Source of the DNA: Kitasatospora sp. SolWspMP-SS2h
GTDB taxonomy: Bacteria; Actinomycetota; Actinomycetes; Streptomycetales; Streptomycetaceae
Length of the DNA: 64,000 nt
Direction: 5' to 3'
Assembly: GCF_003259315.1 (NCBI RefSeq)
Contig: NZ_QLLT01000007.1
Location: 167,281 to 231,280, forward strand
A program made the position numbers and the translations under genes. Below, one piece after another: positions 37,763-44,913 of this stretch. The first letter of the stretch is position 1; each line of letters starts with the position of its first letter. Below the pieces are notes generated by a model. That model was not told the origin of the DNA. It did not search any database and saw only the letters and a list, made by a program, of their open reading frames with translations.

Positions 37763-37792
37763 GGCGACTTCTCGCTGTGGCGTGAAGTCGCC
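37763..37792. promoter_or_regulatory. Inverted repeat upstream of the LLM oxidoreductase
   Basis: GGCGACTTC (37763-37771) and GAAGTCGCC (37784-37792) are perfect 9-bp arms around a 12-nt centre, 210 bp before the ATG at 38003. It is a possible operator; the binding protein is unknown. Confidence 0.4.
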
Positions 37793-38002
37793 ACGCAGCG
37801 TGGCCTCCTGTCGGTGCGTCAGGCGCGACGGCGGGCGGAGCGGTGCAAGGAGCAGCGGGAGAGGGCCGGGAGAGGGCCGGGAGCGGTGGTGGGAACGGCG
37901 GCCGGAAGGCCGGCGCCGGGGCGGGAACAGCCCGGACGCCGGGCGGGTTGTGCTCCGACGAACGCCCGGGCACCCGGCCGGGGCACCAGGAGGACGCACC
38001 GC

Positions 38003-39145
38003 ATGAGCACCGCACCGGAGCCGGCCGCCCCCGGGGCCGCCACCGCCCCCGACCGGGCCGCCGCCGCAGGCCCCGCCACCGCCACGGCCACCGCCGCCGA
38101 CCGGATCCGCGGCCGGGCCGCGGGCCGCGCGCCCGCCCCGCTCTCCATCCTGGACCTGGCCACCGTCGGCTCCGGCCACACCGCGGGCGAGGCGCTCGCC
38201 GCGACCACCGAGCTGGCCCGGGCCGCCGAGGGCTGGGGCTACCACCGGTTCTGGGTGGCCGAGCACCACGGCATGCCCGGCGTGGCCTCCTCGGTGCCCG
38301 CCGTGCTGCTCGCCCACCTCGGCGCGCACACCCGCACGCTGCGCCTGGGCTCCGGCGGCGTGATGCTCCCCAACCACGCCCCGCTGGCGATCGCCGAGCA
38401 GTTCGGCCTGCTGGAGGCCCTGCACCCGGGCCGGATCGACCTGGGCCTGGGCCGCGCCCCCGGCACCGACCAGGGCACCGCCCGGGCACTGCGCCGGGGC
38501 CTGGCCGACGGCGCGGAGGACTTCCCGCGCCAACTCGCCGAGCTGACCCACTTCCTGGACGGCGACTTCCCGGCCGGCCACCCGTACGCCCGGCTGGAGG
38601 CGGTGCCGCGCTCGACGTCCCGGCCGCCGGTCTGGCTGCTCGGCTCCTCCGGGTTCAGCGCCCAGCTCTCCGCCCGGCTCGGCTACCCGTTCGCGTTCGC
38701 GCACCACTTCAGCGCTGCCAACACCGTCCCCGCGCTCGACCTGTACCGGGAGGGCTTCACCCCGTCCGAGGTGCTGGAGGAGCCGTACGCGCTGATCGGG
38801 GTGAGCGCGGTGGCCGCGGAGAGCCGGGAGCGGGCGCTGTGGCTGGCCCGCTCGGCCGGGCTGGGCATGCTGCGGCTGCGGCAGGGCCGGCCGGGGCCGA
38901 TCCCGACGCCGGAGGAGGCCGCCGCGCACCCCTACACCGCTGCCGAGGAGGACTTCCTGGAGTCCTGGCTGGCGAACGTGGTGCTCGGCACCCCGGCGGA
39001 GGTCGCCGAGGGCCTGGAGGCGCTACGGCGGCGCACCGGGGCCGACGAGCTGATGGTCACCTCGCACATCCACGGCCACGAGAACCGGCTGGCCTCCTAC
39101 GGCCTGATCGCCGAGGCGTACGGGCTCACCGCCGCCGCGGGCTGA
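38003..39145 (+). CDS. LLM class flavin-dependent oxidoreductase (luciferase-like)
   Basis: The 380-residue protein has the bacterial-luciferase-like TIM barrel with WGYHRFWVAEHHGMPGVAS, the LRLGSGGVMLPNHAPLAIAE strand and HPGRIDLGLGRAPGTD. These belong to the subgroup that includes MsnO8-like proteins. A 45-residue Ala/Pro-rich N-terminus precedes the barrel. It should use FMNH2 or F420H2; the substrate is unknown. ATG 38003 has AGGAGG upstream. No flavin reductase is adjacent. Confidence 0.88.
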   Translation: MSTAPEPAAPGAATAPDRAAAAGPATATATAADRIRGRAAGRAPAPLSILDLATVGSGHTAGEALAATTELARAAEGWGYHRFWVAEHHGMPGVASSVPAVLLAHLGAHTRTLRLGSGGVMLPNHAPLAIAEQFGLLEALHPGRIDLGLGRAPGTDQGTARALRRGLADGAEDFPRQLAELTHFLDGDFPAGHPYARLEAVPRSTSRPPVWLLGSSGFSAQLSARLGYPFAFAHHFSAANTVPALDLYREGFTPSEVLEEPYALIGVSAVAAESRERALWLARSAGLGMLRLRQGRPGPIPTPEEAAAHPYTAAEEDFLESWLANVVLGTPAEVAEGLEALRRRTGADELMVTSHIHGHENRLASYGLIAEAYGLTAAAG

Positions 39146-39236
39146 GCCCGTCCGGCGCCGCGTCCGCACGTCCCACCGCCCCGGCCACCGCCCCGGTCGC
39201 CGCCGCGGTCCCCGTCGCGCCGGGAGGCCGCGGTCG

Positions 39237-41255
39237 CTACCGCGGCCGGTCCCGGAGCATCGCGGCGACCACCTCGGGGCCGCCGGGGCGGGCGTAGTAC
39301 CAGCCCTGGGCGGTGTCGCAGCCGGTCTCGCGCAGCCGCTCGGCCTGGGCGGCGTGCTCGATGCCCTCGGCGGTGACGGTCAGGCCCAGGGCGTGCGCGA
39401 GCTGCACCATCGCGCCGACGATCTGCTCGTCGGCGGCCCGGCGCCGGCCGTCCGCGCCGGGCGCGGACTCGCGGAACGCCTCGATGAAGGTGGCGTCCAG
39501 CTTGAGGGCGTGCACCGGGAGCCGGGACAGGTAGGCGAGGTTGGAGTAGCCGGTCCCGAAGTCGTCGATGGCGATCCGCACGCCCATGTCGGCCAGCGCC
39601 TGCAGCGCCTGCAACGGCCGGCCGCCCGGGCCGAGCAGCGCGCTCTCGGTGATCTCCAGCTGGAGCAGGCGGGCGGGCAGCCCGGTGCGCTCCAGCACGT
39701 CGGCGACGTCCGCGACCACGTCGGAGTCCCAGATCTGGCGGGGCGCCAGGTTGACGCTGACCAGCACCGGCTGCCCGGGGAACTCCTCCAGCCAGCGGCG
39801 GGCCTGCCGGCAGGACTCCTCCAGCACCCACTTGCCCAGCGCCACGATCGCCCCGGACTCCTCGGCGAGCGGGATGAACCGGTCCGGCGACAGCAGCCCG
39901 TACCGCGGGTGGTTCCAGCGCACCAGCGCCTCGGCGCCGTGCACCGCGCCGTCCGCCAGGCCCACCAGCGGCTGGTAGACGACGGTGAACTCGCCGCGCT
40001 CCACGGCCGGACGCAGCTCGGTCGCCAGCAGGTGCCGGGTGAGCTGGTCGGCGCCCCGGTCGCGGTCGTACAGCGTCCAGCGGGCGCGGCCGTCGGACTT
40101 CGACCAGTACAGCGTGGAGTCGGCGTCCCGGACCAGGTCGGCGGGCGTGGAGCCGCGCACCGGGCGCTCCACCACGCCGATCGACGCGGTGACGGTCAGC
40201 CGGTGCCCGGCCACCTCGAAGGGCCGCTCCAGGGCCTCCATCAGGTCGGCGGCCAGCCGGGTCAGCTGCTGGTGGCCGGCGCTGCCGGTGACCAGCACGG
40301 CGAACTCGTCGCCGCCCAGCCGGGCCACCAACTGCCGTCCGTCCCGGGCGAAGCCGTGCTCCAGCCGGGCGGCGACGGCCACCAGCAGCTGGTCGCCGAC
40401 GTGGTGGCCGAGCGTCTCGTTGATCGTCGCGAAGCCGTCCAGGTCGACGTAGCAGAGCCCGATCCGGGCCTCGCCGCCGGTGCCCGGGCCGTCCCGGCCG
40501 TCCGGCTTGAACGCGCTCTCCAGCCGCTCGTAGAACCGCGTCCGGTTGGGCAGCCTGGTCAGCGGGTCGTGCAGCGCCTGGTAGGCGAGCCGGTCGCCGA
40601 GCTGGCGGCGCTCGGTGACGTCCTCGACCATCACCATCGTGTAGTACGGCTCGCCCGCGCCGTCCCGGATCAGCGAGACGGTGACCCGGCCCCAGACCTC
40701 CCGCCCGCCGCGGTGCTTGAGCCGCTTCTCGGCGCGCATCCGGTCGCGCTCGCCGCGCACCAGCTCGCGGTAGCGGCTGCGGGACGGCTCCTCCGGCTCG
40801 ATGATCTGGTGGATGTGCATGCCGGGGAGCTCGGCCACCTCGCGGCCCAGCATCGCCGCGAACACCGGGTTGCCCTCGATCACCAGGTCCTCGGAGTCGA
40901 TCAGCGCCATGCCGATCCCGGCGTCGGCGAACGCGGCCCGGAACCGCGACTCGCTGGCCCGCAGGGCGGCTGCCAGCCGCTCGGCCTCGGTGTCCGGCGG
41001 GGTGCCGCAGGCGGCGCAGGGCCCGGTTCCCGGGCGCGGCGTCTCGGGCCGCCCACCCCGATGGTGTGCGTCGGTCCCGACGTTCCGGCCCGGCACGGCA
41101 CGCTCCCGTCCGCTGCTGCCACTGGTCGCGCCGGCTGCTCCTCGCGGACGGCCACCGGCCGGGCGGCCCGTGCCCGCTCGCGGACCCCGGCCGGTGACCG
41201 GGGAGCGGTCGGCGGCCTCGGGCCACGTCCGCCGATCATAGGCCGCAGGCGTCAC
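39237..41255 (-). CDS. PAS-GGDEF-EAL protein (cyclic-di-GMP turnover)
   Basis: The 672-residue protein has a low-complexity N-terminus with CAACGTP (residues 80-86), a PAS domain (about 98-215), a GGDEF domain with intact RLGGDEFAVL (residues 312-321) and an EAL domain with EALVRWNHP (442-450). The EAL-domain metal and catalytic motifs DDFGTGYSNL and EGIE are present. Both synthase and phosphodiesterase motifs are intact, so it may be bifunctional. No RxxD inhibitory site is seen five residues before GGDEF. No transmembrane segment is visible, so it is probably cytosolic. GTG 41255 is the longest start and the true one may be downstream. Confidence 0.9.
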   Translation of the reverse strand: MTPAAYDRRTWPEAADRSPVTGRGPRAGTGRPAGGRPRGAAGATSGSSGRERAVPGRNVGTDAHHRGGRPETPRPGTGPCAACGTPPDTEAERLAAALRASESRFRAAFADAGIGMALIDSEDLVIEGNPVFAAMLGREVAELPGMHIHQIIEPEEPSRSRYRELVRGERDRMRAEKRLKHRGGREVWGRVTVSLIRDGAGEPYYTMVMVEDVTERRQLGDRLAYQALHDPLTRLPNRTRFYERLESAFKPDGRDGPGTGGEARIGLCYVDLDGFATINETLGHHVGDQLLVAVAARLEHGFARDGRQLVARLGGDEFAVLVTGSAGHQQLTRLAADLMEALERPFEVAGHRLTVTASIGVVERPVRGSTPADLVRDADSTLYWSKSDGRARWTLYDRDRGADQLTRHLLATELRPAVERGEFTVVYQPLVGLADGAVHGAEALVRWNHPRYGLLSPDRFIPLAEESGAIVALGKWVLEESCRQARRWLEEFPGQPVLVSVNLAPRQIWDSDVVADVADVLERTGLPARLLQLEITESALLGPGGRPLQALQALADMGVRIAIDDFGTGYSNLAYLSRLPVHALKLDATFIEAFRESAPGADGRRRAADEQIVGAMVQLAHALGLTVTAEGIEHAAQAERLRETGCDTAQGWYYARPGGPEVVAAMLRDRPR

Positions 41256-41461
41256 TGTCCGCGACCGCCGCCAGGGTGATTGGTGACGGTTGTCCGCACA
41301 TGCCCGTTACATTCTGTACGAGCCACCCGGGCCCCGGCCGGAGCGCGCCGGGCCCGGCACCGCCGCGGCGAGGACGGATTGCGGGGAGTGCGCCCGCGCT
41401 CACGCGCCGTGTGCGGGTCGCGAGCACGGGCGGGGGGCGGGCCGGCGGGCCCGCCCCGAGG

Positions 41462-41887
41462 TCAGCCCAGGCTCGCGGAGAGCGTGATGGTGGTGCCGGA
41501 CAGGGCCTGGCTCACCGGGCAGTTGGCCTTCGCGTCCTCGGCGGCCTTCACGAAGCCCGCCTCGTCCAGGCCCGGGACGGTGCCCACCACGGTCAGGTGG
41601 ATGCCGGTGATGCCGGTGCCCGGCTGGAAGGTCACGTCCGCCTTGGTCTCCAGCTTGGTGGGCGGGGTGCCGGCGCCGGTCAGGCCGTGCGAGAGCGCCA
41701 TCGAGAAGCACGCCGAGTGCGCGCCCGCGATCAGCTCCTCCGGGCTGGTCTTCCCGTTCGCGCCCTCGGCCCGGGACGGCCAGGACACCGGGAACTCGCC
41801 GACGCCGGAGGAGTCGAAGGTCACCAGGCCCTTGCCGTCGAGCAGGTTGCCCTCCCACTCGGTGTGCGCGGTGCGGGTCGTCGCCAC
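41462..41887 (-). CDS. osmC: OsmC/Ohr-family peroxidase
   Basis: The 141-residue protein has the two redox cysteines of the family: HSACFSMALSH (peroxidatic) and KANCPVSQAL (resolving). The ELIAGAHSACFSM context and length are closer to OsmC/YhfA than to Ohr. It reduces organic hydroperoxides. The GTG at 41887 has GGGAGG upstream. It is divergent from the chorismate mutase gene across a 391-bp gap that contains 24-bp tandem repeats. Confidence 0.9.
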   Translation of the reverse strand: MATTRTAHTEWEGNLLDGKGLVTFDSSGVGEFPVSWPSRAEGANGKTSPEELIAGAHSACFSMALSHGLTGAGTPPTKLETKADVTFQPGTGITGIHLTVVGTVPGLDEAGFVKAAEDAKANCPVSQALSGTTITLSASLG

Positions 41888-42056
41888 GATCAGGTACCTC
41901 CCATGAGATCAGGACAGCGGTCGAACTGCTGCGCCCGCGACCGGACTTCCGGCCGGGGCCCGCCCAGCCTACGGCCCGCACCGCCCCTCGGCGGGCGAAC
42001 GCCGCGCGGAGTCGGCCACCCGGTCCGGTGCCGCCGCGCCACCGTTCCGGCACCGC

Positions 42057-42176
42057 CCGCCGGACGTCCTCCACGCCGTCCCGCCGGACGTCCTCCACGC
42101 CGTCCCGCCGGACGTCCTCCACGCCGTCCCGCAGGGCGTCCCCCACACCGTCCCACACGGCGTCCCACATGCCGGA
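42057..42176. repeat. 24-bp tandem repeat array (three exact, two degenerate copies)
   Basis: The unit CCGCCGGACGTCC followed by TCCACGCCGTC is exact at 42057-42080, 42081-42104 and 42105-42128. It is degenerate at 42129-42152 and 42153-42176. Because 24 is a multiple of three, several frames stay open across it, but no ribosome site or conserved protein supports coding. It lies between divergent osmC and chorismate mutase genes. Confidence 0.85.
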
Positions 42177-42217
42177 ACGCGCGGGACATCCGGGCGGACC
42201 GGCCCGGCCCGCCCTGT

Positions 42218-42223
42218 TAGATT
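42218..42223 (+). promoter_or_regulatory. -10 element of the chorismate mutase gene
   Basis: TAGATT at 42218-42223 would start a transcript about 50 nt before the ATG at 42279. Confidence 0.4.
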
Positions 42224-42278
42224 GGCCGTTCGCCGCGCCCGAGCGCCCACCCGTAATCCCGCATCGGAGCCACCCCAC

Positions 42279-42605
42279 ATGACGGACCAGCCCACCCCCT
42301 CCCCGGCGGGGATCGACGACGCCGTGCGGGCCGAGCTGACCCGCCTGCGCGAGTCCATCGACAACATCGACGCCGCCGTCGTCCACATGCTGGCCGAGCG
42401 CTTCAAGGCCACCCAGCAGGTCGGCCGCCTCAAGGCCGAGCACCAGCTGCCGCCCGCCGACCCGGCCCGCGAGCGCCGCCAGATCAAGCGGCTGCGCGAA
42501 CTCGCCCTCAGCGCCAACCTCGACCCGGTGTTCGCCGAGAAGTTCCTCACCTTCATCATCGCCGAGGTGATCCGCCACCACGAGGCCATCGCCAACGAGT
42601 CCTGA
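42279..42605 (+). CDS. Chorismate mutase (AroQ class, monofunctional)
   Basis: The 108-residue all-helical protein has the AroQ pattern LTRLRESIDNIDAAVVHMLA, RFKATQQVGRLKAEHQLPPA, DPARERRQIKRL and the C-terminal helix FLTFIIAEVIRHHE. The conserved R and K residues that bind chorismate are in place. It converts chorismate to prephenate for Phe/Tyr. No prephenate dehydratase or dehydrogenase domain is fused. ATG 42279 begins just before the domain. Confidence 0.9.
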   Translation: MTDQPTPSPAGIDDAVRAELTRLRESIDNIDAAVVHMLAERFKATQQVGRLKAEHQLPPADPARERRQIKRLRELALSANLDPVFAEKFLTFIIAEVIRHHEAIANES

Positions 42606-42676
42606 GCGGCCGCTCCGCCGGGGCCGGGTGTCGGCGCGGGGTAAGGGCCGGATTTCGCCCTGCCCCCGGCTCGGGT

Positions 42677-42682
42677 TAGCGT
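42677..42682 (+). promoter_or_regulatory. -10 element of the signal peptidase gene
   Basis: TAGCGT at 42677-42682, followed by AAGGAGG at 42695-42701. Confidence 0.4.
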
Positions 42683-42709
42683 GCTGTCCTTGCCAAGGAG
42701 GCGGTGTCG

Positions 42710-43396
42710 GTGTCGGTTGCGGTGACCGAGGGGCCCACCCAGGAGCGGAGTCCGCGCAGGCGGCGGCCCTGGTACGTGGAACTGCCCGTGATGATCGTGA
42801 TCGGCCTGGTCGTCGCCGTGCTGATCAAGACCTGCCTGTTCCAGATGTTCTCCATCCCGTCCGGCTCGATGGAGAACACCCTCCAGGTCGGCGACCGGGT
42901 CGCCGTCAACAAGTTCGCCCCCCTGACCGGGTGGAAGCCTGAGCCCGGCGAACCCGTGGTGTTCAAGGACCCGGGCGGCTGGCTGCCGCCCGCCCCCGCG
43001 AGCGGCAACGCCTTCACCCGCGCCGTGCACTCCGGCCTCAGCGCCGTCGGCCTGCTCCCGCCCGGCGACGACTACCTGGTCAAGCGGGTCATCGCCACCG
43101 GCGGCCAGACCGTCTCCTGCCAGGGCAGCACCCTCACCGTCGACGGGAGGACCGTCACCGAGCCCTACCTGCACCCCGGCGACGACTCCTGCTCCGGCCT
43201 CGACTTCGGCCCGGTGACCGTCCCCGCCGGCCACGTCTGGGTCGAGGGCGACCACCGCAGCGACTCCGCCGACTCCCGCTACCACCGCGACGGGCCGGAC
43301 GGCGGCGCCGTCCCCGTCGCGGACCTGGTCGGCCCCACCAGCGCGGTGGTCTGGCCGCTCGGCCACTTCACCTGGTTCGGCTGGACCGGCCGCTGA
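42710..43396 (+). CDS. lepB: Type I signal peptidase
   Basis: The 228-residue enzyme has one N-terminal membrane anchor (VELPVMIVIGLVVAVLIKT), the catalytic Ser53 in IPSGSMENTL, the general-base Lys125 in DDYLVKRVIATGG and box E GDHRSDSADSR. It removes Sec and Tat signal peptides such as that of the chitinase. GTG 42710 gives the best spacing to AAGGAGG; GTG 42704 is possible. This genome probably has several paralogues, as is usual in streptomycetes, so the symbol is generic. Confidence 0.92.
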   Translation: MSVAVTEGPTQERSPRRRRPWYVELPVMIVIGLVVAVLIKTCLFQMFSIPSGSMENTLQVGDRVAVNKFAPLTGWKPEPGEPVVFKDPGGWLPPAPASGNAFTRAVHSGLSAVGLLPPGDDYLVKRVIATGGQTVSCQGSTLTVDGRTVTEPYLHPGDDSCSGLDFGPVTVPAGHVWVEGDHRSDSADSRYHRDGPDGGAVPVADLVGPTSAVVWPLGHFTWFGWTGR

Positions 43397-43490
43397 GCCC
43401 GGCCGCCGAGCCCGCGCCCGAGGGCCGCCGGGCCCGATTGCACGCCGACGCCCGCTGATCGGGCCCGGCCCGGTCCGCCCCGGCCCGGCG

Positions 43491-43502
43491 TACGATGATC
43501 AC
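43491..43502 (+). promoter_or_regulatory. Probable leaderless promoter of the YciI-like gene
   Basis: TACGAT at 43491-43496 is six bases before the GTG at 43503, with no Shine-Dalgarno sequence between. Confidence 0.5.
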
Positions 43503-43802
43503 GTGTTCATCCTCGAACTGACCTACACCGCCCCGCTGGAGCGGGTCGACGCCCTGCTGCCCGCCCACGTCGCCTGGCTGGAGCGGCACTACGCGGACGG
43601 CGCCTTCCTCGCCTCCGGCCGCAAGGTCCCGCGCGACGGCGGCGTCATCCTGGCCGTCGCCCCCGACCGCGCCGCCGTCGAGGCGATCGCCGCCACCGAC
43701 CCGTTCGTCCCCGCCGGGGTCGCCGCGTACCGGATCACCGAGTTCCTCGCCACCACCACCGCCCCCGCCCTGGCCGCCCACCGCCAGACCCTGCCGGCCT
43801 GA
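43503..43802 (+). CDS. YciI family protein
   Basis: The 99-residue ferredoxin-like-fold protein has the YciI pattern FILELTYTAPLERVDALLPA, HVAWLERHYADGAFLASGRK (with the putative active-site His) and an ATDPFVPAGVAAYRITEF end. The biochemical role of most members is not known; some act as dehalogenase- or lactonase-like enzymes. It is monocistronic and apparently leaderless. Confidence 0.85.
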   Translation: MFILELTYTAPLERVDALLPAHVAWLERHYADGAFLASGRKVPRDGGVILAVAPDRAAVEAIAATDPFVPAGVAAYRITEFLATTTAPALAAHRQTLPA

Positions 43803-43853
43803 CGCCTGTCGGCCCGGCGCCTGCCGACCCCCGGTCCGGTGCCCGACGCTCTC

Positions 43854-44873
43854 TCAGCCCCGGCTCGCCGACTGCGCGGCGAACGCGCCCGCCAGGACGA
43901 GCGCGCCGCCCGCGAGCTGCGGGGCCCCGAGGTGCTCGCCGAGCAGCACCCAGGCCAGCACGGTGGCCACCACCGCCTCCAGGTTGGCCACCACGCCCGC
44001 GACCGGCGGGGAGAGGTGCTGCACGGAGACCACCCCGGTCAGGTACGCCAGGACGGTGGCCACCAGCACCATCCACAGGGCCGGGACGAGCGCGGGCAGC
44101 CGGTGCCCGTTCATGGCCACCGAGTGGCCCAGCAGCGACCAGTCCGCCTCCCAGGGCCGGGTGAAGGCGGTCAGCAGCACGGCGCCGATCAGCAGCCCGT
44201 GCGCCGAGACCGCCAGCGGATCGATCGGGCGTTCCCCGCGCCGACCGGCGTCGGCGAGCACGAAGTAGCCGACCTGGCAGCAGGCCGCGCCGAGCGCGAA
44301 CAGCACGCCCAGCGGGTCGAAGGACAGGCCGTTCCACACCTCCACCACGCAGGCCAGCCCCGCCACCGCGACGCCCGCCCCGGCCGTCGCCCGCCGCGAG
44401 ACCGGCCGCCGCTGCACCAGCCGGACGTAGGCGATCAGCAGCGGCGGCCCCAGGTACTCGATCAGCAGCGCCACGCCCACCGGGATCCGCGAGATCGCCG
44501 CGAAGTAGCACGCCTGCACCCCCGCGACGGCCAGCAGCCCGAACCCGAGCAGCACCCCGGGCCGCCGCAGCACCGCCTCCCGGTGCCGCCAGGCCACCGG
44601 CAGCAGCACCAGCGCCGCCCCGGCCACCCGCAGCCAGACGGTGTGCGCGGGGGAGAGCCCGGCCTCGATCAGCGGCTTGGCCGCCGTCCCCGAACCGCCG
44701 AACGCGAACGCCGACACCAGCGCGAGCCCCAGCCCCAGCGAAGCCGCCCGCCGCGCGGACGCTGACGTCGGCGTCGGGGCCGCCGGGGCCGCCGGGGCCG
44801 CCGGAGCCAGGGCAGGGGCGGGGGCCGCCGGGGTGTCGACGGGAACGGCGGAGGGGTCCGAGCTGCTGCGCAT
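43854..44873 (-). CDS. EamA/DMT-superfamily transporter
   Basis: The 339-residue protein has a 45-residue Ala/Pro-rich cytoplasmic N-terminus and then ten hydrophobic segments arranged as two EamA repeats (beginning at LGLGLALVSAFAFGGSGTAA and PLGVLFALGAACCQVGYFVL). The second repeat ends AGVVANLEAVVATVLAWVLLGEHL, the most conserved EamA block. These proteins usually export amino acids or related metabolites, in the manner of RhtA. The substrate is unknown. Confidence 0.87.
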   Translation of the reverse strand: MRSSSDPSAVPVDTPAAPAPALAPAAPAAPAAPTPTSASARRAASLGLGLALVSAFAFGGSGTAAKPLIEAGLSPAHTVWLRVAGAALVLLPVAWRHREAVLRRPGVLLGFGLLAVAGVQACYFAAISRIPVGVALLIEYLGPPLLIAYVRLVQRRPVSRRATAGAGVAVAGLACVVEVWNGLSFDPLGVLFALGAACCQVGYFVLADAGRRGERPIDPLAVSAHGLLIGAVLLTAFTRPWEADWSLLGHSVAMNGHRLPALVPALWMVLVATVLAYLTGVVSVQHLSPPVAGVVANLEAVVATVLAWVLLGEHLGAPQLAGGALVLAGAFAAQSASRG

Positions 44874-44913
44874 CGCCGCATTCTGCCAGCCCGGACCCCT
44901 CCGCCGTAAGGCG

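Noticed and set aside
42057..42176. CRISPR array
   Set aside because: The units are directly abutting with no spacers, and no cas genes are present in the window.
41890..42282. Repeat-peptide coding gene across the 24-bp array
   Set aside because: Several frames stay open only because the period is a multiple of three; no ribosome site, no recognisable domain, and it sits in a divergent promoter region.
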